NCBI RefSeq assembly: GCF_047303175.1
Contig: NZ_CP138945.1
Reading direction: 5' to 3' (one strand)
DNA length: 64,000 bases
DNA from: Prochlorococcus_E sp000760215
GTDB taxonomy: Bacteria; Cyanobacteriota; Cyanobacteriia; PCC-6307; Cyanobiaceae
Within the stretch, counting starts at the first letter, position 1. Every line of letters begins with the position of its first letter. The translations under genes were made by a program, and so were the position numbers. Below the pieces are notes generated by a model. It did no database searches. It was not told the origin of the DNA and saw nothing but the letters and a program-made list of their open reading frames with translations. Below are positions 25,324-33,870 of this stretch, in pieces.

Positions 25324-25779
25324 ATGGATGCAATGCCTAATCTCATCGACCTTTCATTCTTGATACCACTATCCCCACTTATATCAGCTTTTATCATTGC
25401 TATTTTACTTGCATCTTTTAATAGAACAATGAATAGGCTTACAAAGCCCGTATCTTTTTTATTAATAAATAGCATTGTGATATCAACCTCTTATTCTGCA
25501 CTTTTATTTTTTAAACATGTGTCGGGAGCATTGGAATTGAATCCTTTGGGGTTTATCAATAAAAACTTGGGTATCGTATTAATTTTAAACAACAGCTCTG
25601 AGATATCAGCTATTTCAATAGGCCTAATTGCTTTACTTATAATGTTTATATCTTATAATAAGCTACCTAGATCAAAAGGATACGTACTATATTTAACCTC
25701 CATATCTTCTGTTTTTGGATTACTTTTCATATTTATTCTAAGCAATAATTTCTTAAAAATTATTCCTTTTAACTTTTGA
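25324..25779 (+). CDS. Truncated NdhF-like membrane protein
   Basis: This 151-residue, four-span membrane protein resembles only the N-terminal part of NdhF, the antiporter-like subunit of NDH-1. The start IDLSFLIPLSPLISAFI, the SFNRTMNRLTKP segment after the first span, and the GYVLYLTSISSVFGLLFIF stretch with SNNFLKI follow the order seen in NdhF. There GYVRFFAYLS-like and LVLSDNFLQ-like sequence sits in the same relative place. The rest of the roughly 600-residue subunit is absent, and no degraded remainder follows before the next gene at 25856. It may be a functional small paralogue or a stable remnant. Recognition is by eye and moderate. Confidence 0.5.
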   Translation: MDAMPNLIDLSFLIPLSPLISAFIIAILLASFNRTMNRLTKPVSFLLINSIVISTSYSALLFFKHVSGALELNPLGFINKNLGIVLILNNSSEISAISIGLIALLIMFISYNKLPRSKGYVLYLTSISSVFGLLFIFILSNNFLKIIPFNF

Positions 25780-25855
25780 TAAGATCTTATCAAGCCAAAT
25801 CTTAGTTATTTCTCCAACTAAAAGTCTTATCACTTATTAATTTTCTTTGACCTTT

Positions 25856-27067
25856 ATGAATGATTTGCCGAAGAAAATTGCTTTAGTGCATGAATGGTTT
25901 ACCCCTAAGTCTTGTGGAGGTGCTGAGCAAGTAGTTCGTTCAATAGATAAAATCATTTCTTCTTCTTTAGGTGTTACCCCTGACTTATTTTCACTAGTTG
26001 ATGGTGAAAGCTCTAGGAAGGAAAGTTGGTTATATAAACGATTTATACGAACAAGCCTGATTCAAAGTTTGCCATTTGCTACCAAAAATGTTCAAAAATA
26101 CTTACCCCTTTTGCCATATGCAATTGAACAATTGGATTTATCTTCTTATCCGTTAGTTGTTAGTAGTAACCACCTTGTTGCCAAAGGTGTTCTAACTTCT
26201 CCAGATCAGTTTCACCTAAGTTATATCCATACTCCAGTGAGATACGCATGGGACCAAATGAATGTTTATTTGCAAAGATCTATTTTAAGCAAAGCAGGGC
26301 TTGAACCTATTATTCGTTGGCAATTGCACAAGTTAAGGCAATGGGATCAATTAAGTGGAGCAAGAGTTGATTATTTATTAGCAAATTCTCGTTTTACAGC
26401 CAGAAGGATTGAGAAATATTGGAGACGTGAATCAACAGTCGTTCATCCCCCTGTTGAAGTTGATAGGTTTAGATTTGATGAAGATAGGGCGGATTACTAT
26501 CTTTGTCTTTGCAGACTTGTCCCCAATAAGAAAGTTGATTTAGTTATCCGCGCATTCAATGTGCTTGGGCTCCCCTTGATAGTTGTTGGAGATGGGCCGG
26601 AAAGGGCACATTTAAATCGGATAGCAGGTCGGAATATCAAACTTTTAGGCTATCAACCAAAAGAGAGCGTAGAAAAATTGATGCAGAAATGTAGAGCCTA
26701 CGTATATGCCGGCGTAGAGGACTTTGGAATAGCTCCTGTGGAAGCGATGGCCGCAGGTGCTCCTATAATTGCTCTAGGAAAAGGTGGTTTGCTTGATACA
26801 GTTAAATGTGCTAGCAAAGGGATTCAATCTGCAACTGGTGTCTTATTTAGAGATCAAACAGTAAGTTCTTTAATAGATGCAGTTACATGGTTTGAAGATA
26901 AAAAGATATGGGCTAAAATGAGTCCCGAATTTATAAATAGCTGGGCAAAAACATTTAGCCCTCAGAATTTTTATAATCGTTTTGAATTTGTTTTAAAGCA
27001 ATCATGGGAAGATCACTTAAAAAAATGCTCTATTGCATCGGCTTATAATGATTACCCTAAGGATTGA
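25856..27067 (+). CDS. Family 4 glycosyltransferase
   Basis: This 403-residue enzyme of GT-B fold probably adds a sugar in surface polysaccharide synthesis. The N-terminal domain begins KIALVHEWFTPKSCGGAEQVV, with the glycine-rich acceptor loop. The C-terminal domain has YLCLCRLVPNKKVDLVIRAF and the nucleotide-sugar motif EDFGIAPVEAMAAGAP, the EX7E region of family GT4. I chose ATG 25856; a TTG at 25847 adds three residues. The donor and acceptor are unknown. A sugar-phosphate transferase follows directly, so the two probably act in one pathway. Confidence 0.88.
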   Translation: MNDLPKKIALVHEWFTPKSCGGAEQVVRSIDKIISSSLGVTPDLFSLVDGESSRKESWLYKRFIRTSLIQSLPFATKNVQKYLPLLPYAIEQLDLSSYPLVVSSNHLVAKGVLTSPDQFHLSYIHTPVRYAWDQMNVYLQRSILSKAGLEPIIRWQLHKLRQWDQLSGARVDYLLANSRFTARRIEKYWRRESTVVHPPVEVDRFRFDEDRADYYLCLCRLVPNKKVDLVIRAFNVLGLPLIVVGDGPERAHLNRIAGRNIKLLGYQPKESVEKLMQKCRAYVYAGVEDFGIAPVEAMAAGAPIIALGKGGLLDTVKCASKGIQSATGVLFRDQTVSSLIDAVTWFEDKKIWAKMSPEFINSWAKTFSPQNFYNRFEFVLKQSWEDHLKKCSIASAYNDYPKD

Positions 27068-27117
27068 GCACTCACTTGTTATTATTTTGCAAGAATTTTC
27101 ATGCGACAGATTATTTC

Positions 27118-27855
27118 ATGAGTATCAATTCGTTTGTTAAAAAGAATAAAACGGATTTTTATGAAGACTCTTCTGAAAAATCACCTTTTTCCCCAGATGA
27201 GCTTTCTACAGATGAATTGCTTAAAAAGCAAAGTGCATATGATAGAACATTAAAAAGAACTGGCGACATCATATTCTCTTTATTTGTGCTTATTTGTGGA
27301 GCACCTTTCTTTCTTCTAATAGGTTTATTAGTAAAGCTTAGTTCACCTGGTCCAATCTTTTACTTGCAGAAAAGATTGGGTAGAAATTATCGTTATTTTG
27401 GATGTATTAAGTTTAGGACTATGCATTCGGAAGCCGAGAGTTTACTTGAAAATCTTCTAGATAGAGACCCTTCACTAAAGGCTGAGTTTGAAAAAGATTT
27501 CAAGCTTCGCAATGATCCCAGGATTACGCCTATAGGCAGGTTCTTAAGATTATCCAGCTTAGACGAACTCCCACAATTCCTAAATGTTCTTAAAGGCCAT
27601 ATGAGCATTGTTGGACCAAGGCCAATAGTAAAGGATGAGGTAAAGCGTTACGGTGCTTATATGAAAGAAGTTGCTTCAGTCAGGCCTGGTATAACAGGAC
27701 TTTGGCAGGTTAGTGGCAGGAACAATTTAACTTACAGAAGAAGAGTCATGCTTGACATTTTATATGTCAGGAAGAGAAGCTTCATTATAGATTTAAAAAT
27801 ATTCTTTAGAACATTTGGGGTCCTTCTATTCCCTAGAGATAGAGGTGCTTATTAA
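27118..27855 (+). CDS. Undecaprenyl-phosphate sugar phosphotransferase (bacterial sugar transferase family)
   Basis: This 245-residue protein is likely the initiating enzyme that loads a sugar phosphate onto a lipid carrier for exopolysaccharide or O-antigen. It has one hydrophobic segment near residues 52-75 and the family motifs in order: CIKFRTMHSEAE, RLSSLDELPQFLNVLKG, SIVGPRPI and RPGITGLWQVSGRN. This is the WbaP/ExoY-like catalytic domain without the large N-terminal region of WbaP. I chose ATG 27118; a TTG at 27064 would overlap the glycosyltransferase stop and add 18 residues. Its stop abuts the end of the convergent cbiB gene. Confidence 0.88.
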   Translation: MSINSFVKKNKTDFYEDSSEKSPFSPDELSTDELLKKQSAYDRTLKRTGDIIFSLFVLICGAPFFLLIGLLVKLSSPGPIFYLQKRLGRNYRYFGCIKFRTMHSEAESLLENLLDRDPSLKAEFEKDFKLRNDPRITPIGRFLRLSSLDELPQFLNVLKGHMSIVGPRPIVKDEVKRYGAYMKEVASVRPGITGLWQVSGRNNLTYRRRVMLDILYVRKRSFIIDLKIFFRTFGVLLFPRDRGAY

Positions 27856-28872
27856 TTATGCTAATACTAAATATAGGGTACTAAAAACAGAAACCCATAC
27901 AATCTGAAGTTTAAGACTTAAGTTTATAACTTTTTTTATACTTTTAATATTTGCTTTAGGTGCATTTTTTGCCAGAAGTGGCTTAAAAACATTCTTACCT
28001 TTATATGTATTCATCCCACCCATTCTAATACCAGCGCAATGAGCAAATATTGCTTCTGAAATGCCAGAGTTTGGAGACAAGTCCTTACTACCATCAATCC
28101 ATGCCATTTTGATTAAAGATTGTGCTTTAGAGAAACTATGGCTAATAAAAGGAAGTGTAATTAACACTAATCTACAGGGCAAAAAGGTAAGGGTATCATC
28201 TAATCTTGCTCCTGCTTGACCTAGCCACAAAAGGTTCCCTTCCTTATATCCAATCATTGAGTCAATAGTGCTACTGGACTTAAAAAACCAGACCATCGAT
28301 AAAGGCCCAGGAAATACAGGTGAGAGTTTCCATAAAAGCATTCCTATCATCATCCAAAACAAAGGCGCAAAAATTCCATCTATTGCATTTTCACTAATAG
28401 ACTCTGCAGTAGCCCTTAATATTTCTTGTCTGTCTAGATTCTCAACATCTCTACCAACAATATGAGTTAATTTTTTTCGAGCTCTTTGTATATGATCTAT
28501 AGAGTCAGATTCATTTAATGCATTAATTATATTGAAAGCACTAATAAAAAGACTTTTTGATGCTAAAGAACTTGCCAATGCTAAAATTAAAATCAAAAAG
28601 ATTATTTGCCTTGGCATAAGGGAAGAGTTCAAGAAAAATAATTGTTCTAAAAACCAACAACAAAGAGTACTTAGTCCAGTAACTAAAAATGTTATTAGCG
28701 CTCCCCCAACTCTTAAGTAAAAGGTGTTTCCACCAGCAAAGAATTCAACCTTTTTCCTGAGAAAACTTATTAGGCATCCAATTATCTCTACTGGATGAGG
28801 GATAAACCTTGGATCCCCAATCAGTAGATCTATTAAGACTGCTCCAAGAAGTAGCGTGATGTTAGTAATCAG
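27856..28872 (-). CDS. cbiB: Adenosylcobinamide-phosphate synthase, probable CTG start
   Basis: CbiB/CobD attaches the aminopropanol arm in cobalamin synthesis in the membrane. Family landmarks include LIDLLIGDPRFIPHPVEIIG at the N-terminus, RATAESISENAIDGIFAPLF, STIDSMIGYKEGN and the QAGARLDDTLTFLP loop, in a protein of several membrane spans. The first ATG/GTG/TTG in frame is a TTG at 28632, which would delete the conserved GDPRFIPHP segment. The frame stays open without interruption to 28872, where a CTG overlaps the ilvC stop as CTGA. I therefore place the start there (338 residues, usual length). ATT 28869 or ATC 28860 are alternatives. Confidence 0.85.
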   Translation of the reverse strand: MITNITLLLGAVLIDLLIGDPRFIPHPVEIIGCLISFLRKKVEFFAGGNTFYLRVGGALITFLVTGLSTLCCWFLEQLFFLNSSLMPRQIIFLILILALASSLASKSLFISAFNIINALNESDSIDHIQRARKKLTHIVGRDVENLDRQEILRATAESISENAIDGIFAPLFWMMIGMLLWKLSPVFPGPLSMVWFFKSSSTIDSMIGYKEGNLLWLGQAGARLDDTLTFLPCRLVLITLPFISHSFSKAQSLIKMAWIDGSKDLSPNSGISEAIFAHCAGIRMGGMNTYKGKNVFKPLLAKNAPKANIKSIKKVINLSLKLQIVWVSVFSTLYLVLA

Positions 28873-29864
28873 TCAGTTTTTAGCCAACTAAACATTGCCC
28901 TAAGGCCTTTCCCAACTTTTTCTATTGGTAAAGATGCATCTTCATTTCGAATTCTTTTCATCTCGGGCTTCCCTGCTTCACATTCTTCCACGAAATTTTT
29001 AGCAAAAGTTCCATCTTGTATATCTGATAGTATTCGCCTCATTTCTTCTTTTGTCTCAGATGTGATTAATCTTGGACCACTAACATAGTCTCCGTATTCA
29101 GCAGTATTTGAAATTGAATCACGCATCGCAGTCAAGCCACCTTTAACCATTAGATCAACAATTAACTTGACTTCGTGAAGACATTCAAAATAAGCCAGTT
29201 CAGGTTGATAACCAGCATCAACAAGCGTTTCAAAACCAGCCTTTACTAGTGCAGAAAGTCCGCCACAAAGAACTGCTTGCTCACCAAATAAATCAGTTTC
29301 AGTTTCTTCTTTGAAATTAGTTTCCAAAATCCCCGCCCTTGTGCCGCCAATACCTTTTGCATATGCCATTGCTAGCCCCCTAGCAATACCTGAAGCATCT
29401 TGTTCTATTGCAAAAAGCGCTGGGACCCCTTGACCATTCTGAAATTCCCAGCGAACAGTATGGCCTGGACCTTTTGGTGCAATCATTACCACATCTACAA
29501 AAGAAGGAGGATCAATAAGTCCAAAACGAATATTAAAACCATGCGCAAAACTAAGGACTTTTCCAGGTTTTAGATGAGGAGCTATCTCTTTTATATATAT
29601 ATCTTTCTGAAATTCATCTGGGACCAAAATCATTATCCAGTCAGCTTTAGCTGATGCCTCGGAAACACTTAACACTTCCAAGCCATCTGCAGTAGCCTTA
29701 CTTGCAGATCTGCTGCCCTCATAAAGGCCTACAACAACTTCGATCCCACTGTCTTTAAGGTTTAGTGCATGAGCATGGCCTTGTGAGCCATAACCAATAA
29801 TCGCCACTGTCTTGTTGTCAAGAAGATTGAGATCTGCGTCTGAGTCGTAAAAGAGTTGAGCCAT
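28869..29864 (-). CDS. ilvC: Ketol-acid reductoisomerase
   Basis: IlvC performs the second common step of branched-chain amino acid synthesis, using NADPH and magnesium. The 331-residue protein is the short class I form. It has the dinucleotide motif VAIIGYGSQGHAHALNLKDSG near residue 20, the MIAPKGPGHTVR segment and the metal-binding C-terminal region ETETDLFGEQAVLCGG. Spacing and length are standard. Its stop overlaps the probable cbiB CTG start, suggesting coupled translation, although the two pathways are unrelated. Confidence 0.97.
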   Translation of the reverse strand: MAQLFYDSDADLNLLDNKTVAIIGYGSQGHAHALNLKDSGIEVVVGLYEGSRSASKATADGLEVLSVSEASAKADWIMILVPDEFQKDIYIKEIAPHLKPGKVLSFAHGFNIRFGLIDPPSFVDVVMIAPKGPGHTVRWEFQNGQGVPALFAIEQDASGIARGLAMAYAKGIGGTRAGILETNFKEETETDLFGEQAVLCGGLSALVKAGFETLVDAGYQPELAYFECLHEVKLIVDLMVKGGLTAMRDSISNTAEYGDYVSGPRLITSETKEEMRRILSDIQDGTFAKNFVEECEAGKPEMKRIRNEDASLPIEKVGKGLRAMFSWLKTD

Positions 29865-30018
29865 CCGAATGTTTTGTTGAGGTCCTTTAGGGCCAAGCTA
29901 AAGAAGTTAAATTATAAATAAGAAAGCTATTGATAAAAGACTTTTTTAAAATTAGGTAGGGTTTGTGGTCAAATAGTTAAAAGATTTTCAGAAAGCTGAA
30001 AGCCTTCTTTAAAAATAA

Positions 30019-30621
30019 TTAAGCCTCACTAGGATGAGCAATCACTTTATCAATAAGTCCATACTCTTTTGCTTCTTTTGCACTTAAGAAATAGTCTCTA
30101 TCGGTATCCCTTTCGATTTTCTCAAATGATTGGCCAGTGATTTCAGCCATCCTTTTGTTCAAATCTGCTTTCATACGAATAATCTCTTTTGCTTCTATTT
30201 CTATATCGCTTGCTTGCCTTTGACTGGTTCCACCTAATGGCTGGTGAATCATAATTCGACTATGTGGCAAGGCTAAACGCTTGCCCTTTGTACCCGCTAA
30301 CAACAAAAATGCGCCCATTGAAGCAGCAAGACCAACGCAAATTGTAACTACATCACTCTTGACATATTTCATAGTGTCATAGATAGCATTTCCAGCACTA
30401 ATCGAACCTCCTGGGCTATTTATGTATAAATAAATAGGCTTGCTACTATCTTCCGAATCTAGATACAACATTTGTGCAACAAGATTATTAGCAATCCCAT
30501 CATTGACTTCTGAACCAAGAAATAAAATGCGCTCAACCGCAAGCCTTGTATAAATATCTACCCATCTCTCGTATTGACTTCCTGGAAGACGGTAGGGCAC
30601 GCTTGGAGTTCCTATTGGCAT
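30019..30621 (-). CDS. clpP: ATP-dependent Clp protease proteolytic subunit (active ClpP)
   Basis: This serine protease subunit pairs with ClpR in a cyanobacterial Clp core. The catalytic triad is visible: Ser in CVGLAASMGAFLL, His in RIMIHQPLGG, and Asp in RDTDRDYFLSAKEA. The 200-residue length is typical. It probably corresponds to the isoform usually called ClpP3 in cyanobacteria, judging by its place downstream of clpR. The gap to clpR is 56 bases and the genes share a strand. Confidence 0.95.
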   Translation of the reverse strand: MPIGTPSVPYRLPGSQYERWVDIYTRLAVERILFLGSEVNDGIANNLVAQMLYLDSEDSSKPIYLYINSPGGSISAGNAIYDTMKYVKSDVVTICVGLAASMGAFLLLAGTKGKRLALPHSRIMIHQPLGGTSQRQASDIEIEAKEIIRMKADLNKRMAEITGQSFEKIERDTDRDYFLSAKEAKEYGLIDKVIAHPSEA

Positions 30622-30677
30622 GATGAAAAAGTAAAAAAATGTTTTTAAAGGTTTAGAAGTTAGAAGTGTTTGAGAAA

Positions 30678-31349
30678 TTAAATTGTTGCAGGGGAATCTG
30701 GTAAGTCCTTTCTGCTAGTTAAGACTTTGTCTATAAGGCCATATTCAACTGCTTCTTGAGGGTTGAGATAATTTGGTCGTTGTGAATCCTTATCTAATTG
30801 CTCGATACTTTTTCCAGTATTACTAGCAAGGATTCCAAGCATTTCCTTTTTGTTATGCAAAACTTCCTTAGCACGAATTTGAATATCAGTTGCCTGGCCA
30901 CTTGCACCACTTCTTGGTTGGTGAAGAACTATTGATGCATGAGGCAATGCAGCTCTTTGACCTTTAGAGCCAGCCGAAAGAATCACTGCCGCTGTTCCCA
31001 TAGCTTGACCAATGCAAATCGTATGAATAGGGGGCTTGATATAGCTAATTGTGTCGCAGATAGCAAATGCCTCTGTCTCAAAACCAATTGCATCTCCAGT
31101 ATGCCAACTGGTCCCTGTAGAATTTATGTAGAAATAAATAGGCTTTTCAGGGTTGTCAAATTCAAGGAATAACAGTTGAGCAATAATTAACTCAGTAACA
31201 TCCATCCCAAGTTGCCTTTTAGCATCATCATCTGAAAACAAAGGGAGGCCAAGATAAACAATCCTCTCTTTAAGTAGTAGTGATGGCAAATCTGGAGGTG
31301 GGGTACGCATTACGGCTGATTCACCGTAATAAGGAGCAGAAACCGTCAT
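30678..31349 (-). CDS. clpR: ClpR, inactive Clp proteolytic subunit
   Basis: This 223-residue member of the ClpP family lacks the catalytic serine. Where active subunits read GLAASMG, this protein reads GQAMGTAAVILSAG; the histidine region (IVLHQPRSG) is kept. Such ClpR subunits occur in cyanobacteria and plastids and form mixed rings with ClpP3 that degrade proteins with ClpC. A short N-terminal extension before the ClpP core (MTVSAPYYGESAVMRTPPPD) is also seen in the family. The start is ATG 31349. Confidence 0.93.
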   Translation of the reverse strand: MTVSAPYYGESAVMRTPPPDLPSLLLKERIVYLGLPLFSDDDAKRQLGMDVTELIIAQLLFLEFDNPEKPIYFYINSTGTSWHTGDAIGFETEAFAICDTISYIKPPIHTICIGQAMGTAAVILSAGSKGQRAALPHASIVLHQPRSGASGQATDIQIRAKEVLHNKKEMLGILASNTGKSIEQLDKDSQRPNYLNPQEAVEYGLIDKVLTSRKDLPDSPATI

Positions 31350-31387
31350 ATTGAACTAATTTGTCCAGAACTTGAGCCTAGCTATAT

Positions 31388-32497
31388 CTAGCCAGAAGAA
31401 GCTTTCGTTTTGTCGGATTTGTTGGTAGGAGGATTTTTCTCAAGTTTGCCAAAGACCATTCTTCCAGTCGTAGTCTGTAATGCTCCTGTGACAATTACAT
31501 CTAATCTCTGACCTAAGAATTTTTTTGCACTTTCAACTACCACCATAGTTCCATCATCCAAATATCCAACTCCTTGACTGTTTTCTTTACCTTCCCGAAC
31601 TATTTTTAAAGATAATTTCTCACCTGGTTGAACTTCTGGACGAAGTGCTATTACTAATTCACTGAGATTTAAAAAACTTAATTCTTTAACCTGAGCTACT
31701 TGCGCCAAATTGTAATCAGCAGTAATCAAAACTCCATCTATATCTTCAGTTAATTTTAAAAGTTTATCGTCTGTTCCTCCACCTTCATACTTTGTGCTAT
31801 TAATTACGAGTCTTTTTTTAAAACTTTCTCTTAGCTCTGTAAGTATTTTCAGTCCTCTTCTTCCTTTTGACCTTTTCTCAGCATTACTTGAATCAGCTAA
31901 TTGTTGGAGTTCATCTATAACTGTTTGTGCAACTATAATTTTCCCTTCAATCAAGCCAAAACTCAAAAGAGCTTTTATTCTTCCATCAATAATTACACTC
32001 GTGTCAACAATTTTTGCACTTGCAGGGGTCAACAGTCCTTCTGCAACAAGAAGCGCTTCTGTACTATTTGGATTTAATAATCGAAGGAATGTTCTTCCAT
32101 GAATTTCCGCAAGGTTATAGCCAAGTAGTCCAAAGAAAATATTACTAAGTACAGCAATTATAGGTTTCAAAAGAAATATTTCTTTGGGCAAGGGGAGAAG
32201 AAGTATTGGGGCTAAAACTAAATTTGCTATTAACAGTCCCAGGATTAAGCCAACCGATCTGCTCACTAACAAATCTGTTGGCGTCGTCTTGTTTTGTTGA
32301 GTGAGTTTTCTTCTTAGTTGTTGAAAAAAAATTCCTACTAAAAAAGTCAGAAGACCAGTTAAGGATCCTGCTATTATTTTTGATTCATGAATGGCTGGGA
32401 ATTTCTCTAATATGATTGGAGGGAACAAGTCTGACCCAATCCAACCACTAGCAAATCCAGTAATAAAAAATAAAATCAGTATGAGGATCTCCACCAT
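31388..32497 (-). CDS. Membrane-anchored PIN-TRAM domain protein
   Basis: This 369-residue protein resembles bacterial YacL and cyanobacterial homologues. The N-terminal 145 residues have about four hydrophobic spans. They are followed by a PIN nuclease domain (KIVDTSVIIDGRI near residue 165, VIDELQQLAD, and TDDKLLKLTED with VLITADYNLAQ), giving the acidic residues expected for a PIN active site. A C-terminal TRAM-like domain (GVGYLDDGTMVVVESAKKFLG) suggests RNA binding. It is probably an endoribonuclease tethered at the membrane; the substrate is unknown. The N-terminal start is ATG 32497. Confidence 0.85.
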   Translation of the reverse strand: MVEILILILFFITGFASGWIGSDLFPPIILEKFPAIHESKIIAGSLTGLLTFLVGIFFQQLRRKLTQQNKTTPTDLLVSRSVGLILGLLIANLVLAPILLLPLPKEIFLLKPIIAVLSNIFFGLLGYNLAEIHGRTFLRLLNPNSTEALLVAEGLLTPASAKIVDTSVIIDGRIKALLSFGLIEGKIIVAQTVIDELQQLADSSNAEKRSKGRRGLKILTELRESFKKRLVINSTKYEGGGTDDKLLKLTEDIDGVLITADYNLAQVAQVKELSFLNLSELVIALRPEVQPGEKLSLKIVREGKENSQGVGYLDDGTMVVVESAKKFLGQRLDVIVTGALQTTTGRMVFGKLEKNPPTNKSDKTKASSG

Positions 32498-32604
32498 GGA
32501 ATTAATTTGAGCCCTTCTTTTTGCTTTATGGAGAATTGTTCTTATTTAATCTATTGCTTTAGGAGAATATGGATAGCTTTGTGTATTGATTTATAAGTTA
32601 ATTT

Positions 32605-33870
32605 GTGAATTATTCCCAAAGCGCTTATTTGCATATTCCCTTTTGTCATAGACGATGCTTCTATTGTAATTTTGCTGTTGTCCCTTTAGGCGATAGGGCT
32701 GATGGGGAAACTGGTCCAGGCAGTTCTTCTATTAAGGGATATTTAAATCTTCTATACAGGGATATTTCTTTAGCCCCAAAAACAGGAGCATTGTCAACTG
32801 TTTATATAGGGGGAGGAACTCCTTCACTATTAAGTGCTGCTCAAATAGCTGATTTGTTAGATCATTTACGCTTTCATTTTGGGATCCAATATGGTGCTGA
32901 AATTACACTTGAAATAGATCCTGCTAGCTTTGATAAGATTTCCCTAGAAGGCTATATAGCAGCAGGGATCAATCGCGTAAGTTTAGGCGCACAAAGTTTT
33001 GACAATAATGTTCTTTATGAATTAGGTAGAAGGCATACATTCGATCAATTAATTGACTCATGTAATTGGATTAATGAGAGTTTCAAGGAAGGAAGACTAT
33101 TTAGCTGGAATTTAGATCTTATTCAAAATCTACCCAACCAAAATCTTGCCTCATGGAGTGAGCAACTTGTAAAAGCTATTGATATTTATCCTCCTCACTT
33201 ATCTATATATGATCTTTCTATTGAGGAAGGAACAGTTTTTGCCTGGAAAATGAATAAAGGGGATTTGTGTTTACCTAATGATGAAATTGCTTCAGATATA
33301 AGCAAAATAACCAGCATGAAACTTAAAGAAGCGGGATACTCTCGTTATGAAATCTCAAACTTTGCATTGCCAGGCCATGCATCTCGTCATAATCGAGTGT
33401 ATTGGAGTGGCGCTAATTGGTGGGGTTTTGGACAAGGTGCTACATCTTGTCCATGGGGAGAAAGGTTATCTAAACCAAGAACTAGAAATGCCTATAAAAA
33501 ATGGTTAGAGATTGAAGAGTCAAAAGTTCATAAAAGCTCATTCAAAACAATTTATAAGCACAAAAACATCCCTTTAGATGACTTGTTAATTGTTGGTTTA
33601 CGTCGAAGAGAAGGAATAGATTTGTACGAATTATTAGAAAGATTTGAATATAATAATTCTCAAATAAACTTCAATATAAGTAAATTGAAGCAAAGATGGC
33701 AATATGGCTTGAACATGGGTTGGATTAAGCAACGTGGATTCAGATTTCACCTAACTGATCCTGATGGTATGCAACTTAGCAATCAGTTCCTTGTCGATAT
33801 GTTGTTGTGGTTGGACTCTTTAACTAATTCTCATTCTGCTGAAGCACCCAATCTTGAAGGGTATCAATAA
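32605..33870 (+). CDS. hemW: HemW-like radical SAM protein (heme chaperone family)
   Basis: This 421-residue protein has the radical SAM motif HIPFCHRRCFYCNF (CxxxCxxC) near residue 10, followed by TVYIGGGTPSLLS, LEIDPASFDK, RVSLGAQSF and the YEISNFALPG stretch typical of HemN/HemW proteins. It lacks the long N-terminus of true coproporphyrinogen dehydrogenase HemN, favouring HemW, which handles heme. The start is GTG 32605. The last 47 bases overlap the end of panB on the opposite strand, which is unusually long for convergent genes. Confidence 0.88.
   Translation: MNYSQSAYLHIPFCHRRCFYCNFAVVPLGDRADGETGPGSSSIKGYLNLLYRDISLAPKTGALSTVYIGGGTPSLLSAAQIADLLDHLRFHFGIQYGAEITLEIDPASFDKISLEGYIAAGINRVSLGAQSFDNNVLYELGRRHTFDQLIDSCNWINESFKEGRLFSWNLDLIQNLPNQNLASWSEQLVKAIDIYPPHLSIYDLSIEEGTVFAWKMNKGDLCLPNDEIASDISKITSMKLKEAGYSRYEISNFALPGHASRHNRVYWSGANWWGFGQGATSCPWGERLSKPRTRNAYKKWLEIEESKVHKSSFKTIYKHKNIPLDDLLIVGLRRREGIDLYELLERFEYNNSQINFNISKLKQRWQYGLNMGWIKQRGFRFHLTDPDGMQLSNQFLVDMLLWLDSLTNSHSAEAPNLEGYQ

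Noticed and set aside
30678..31349. ClpR considered as a second active ClpP
   Set aside because: The catalytic serine position reads Gly (GQAMGTAA), so it is the inactive ClpR type.
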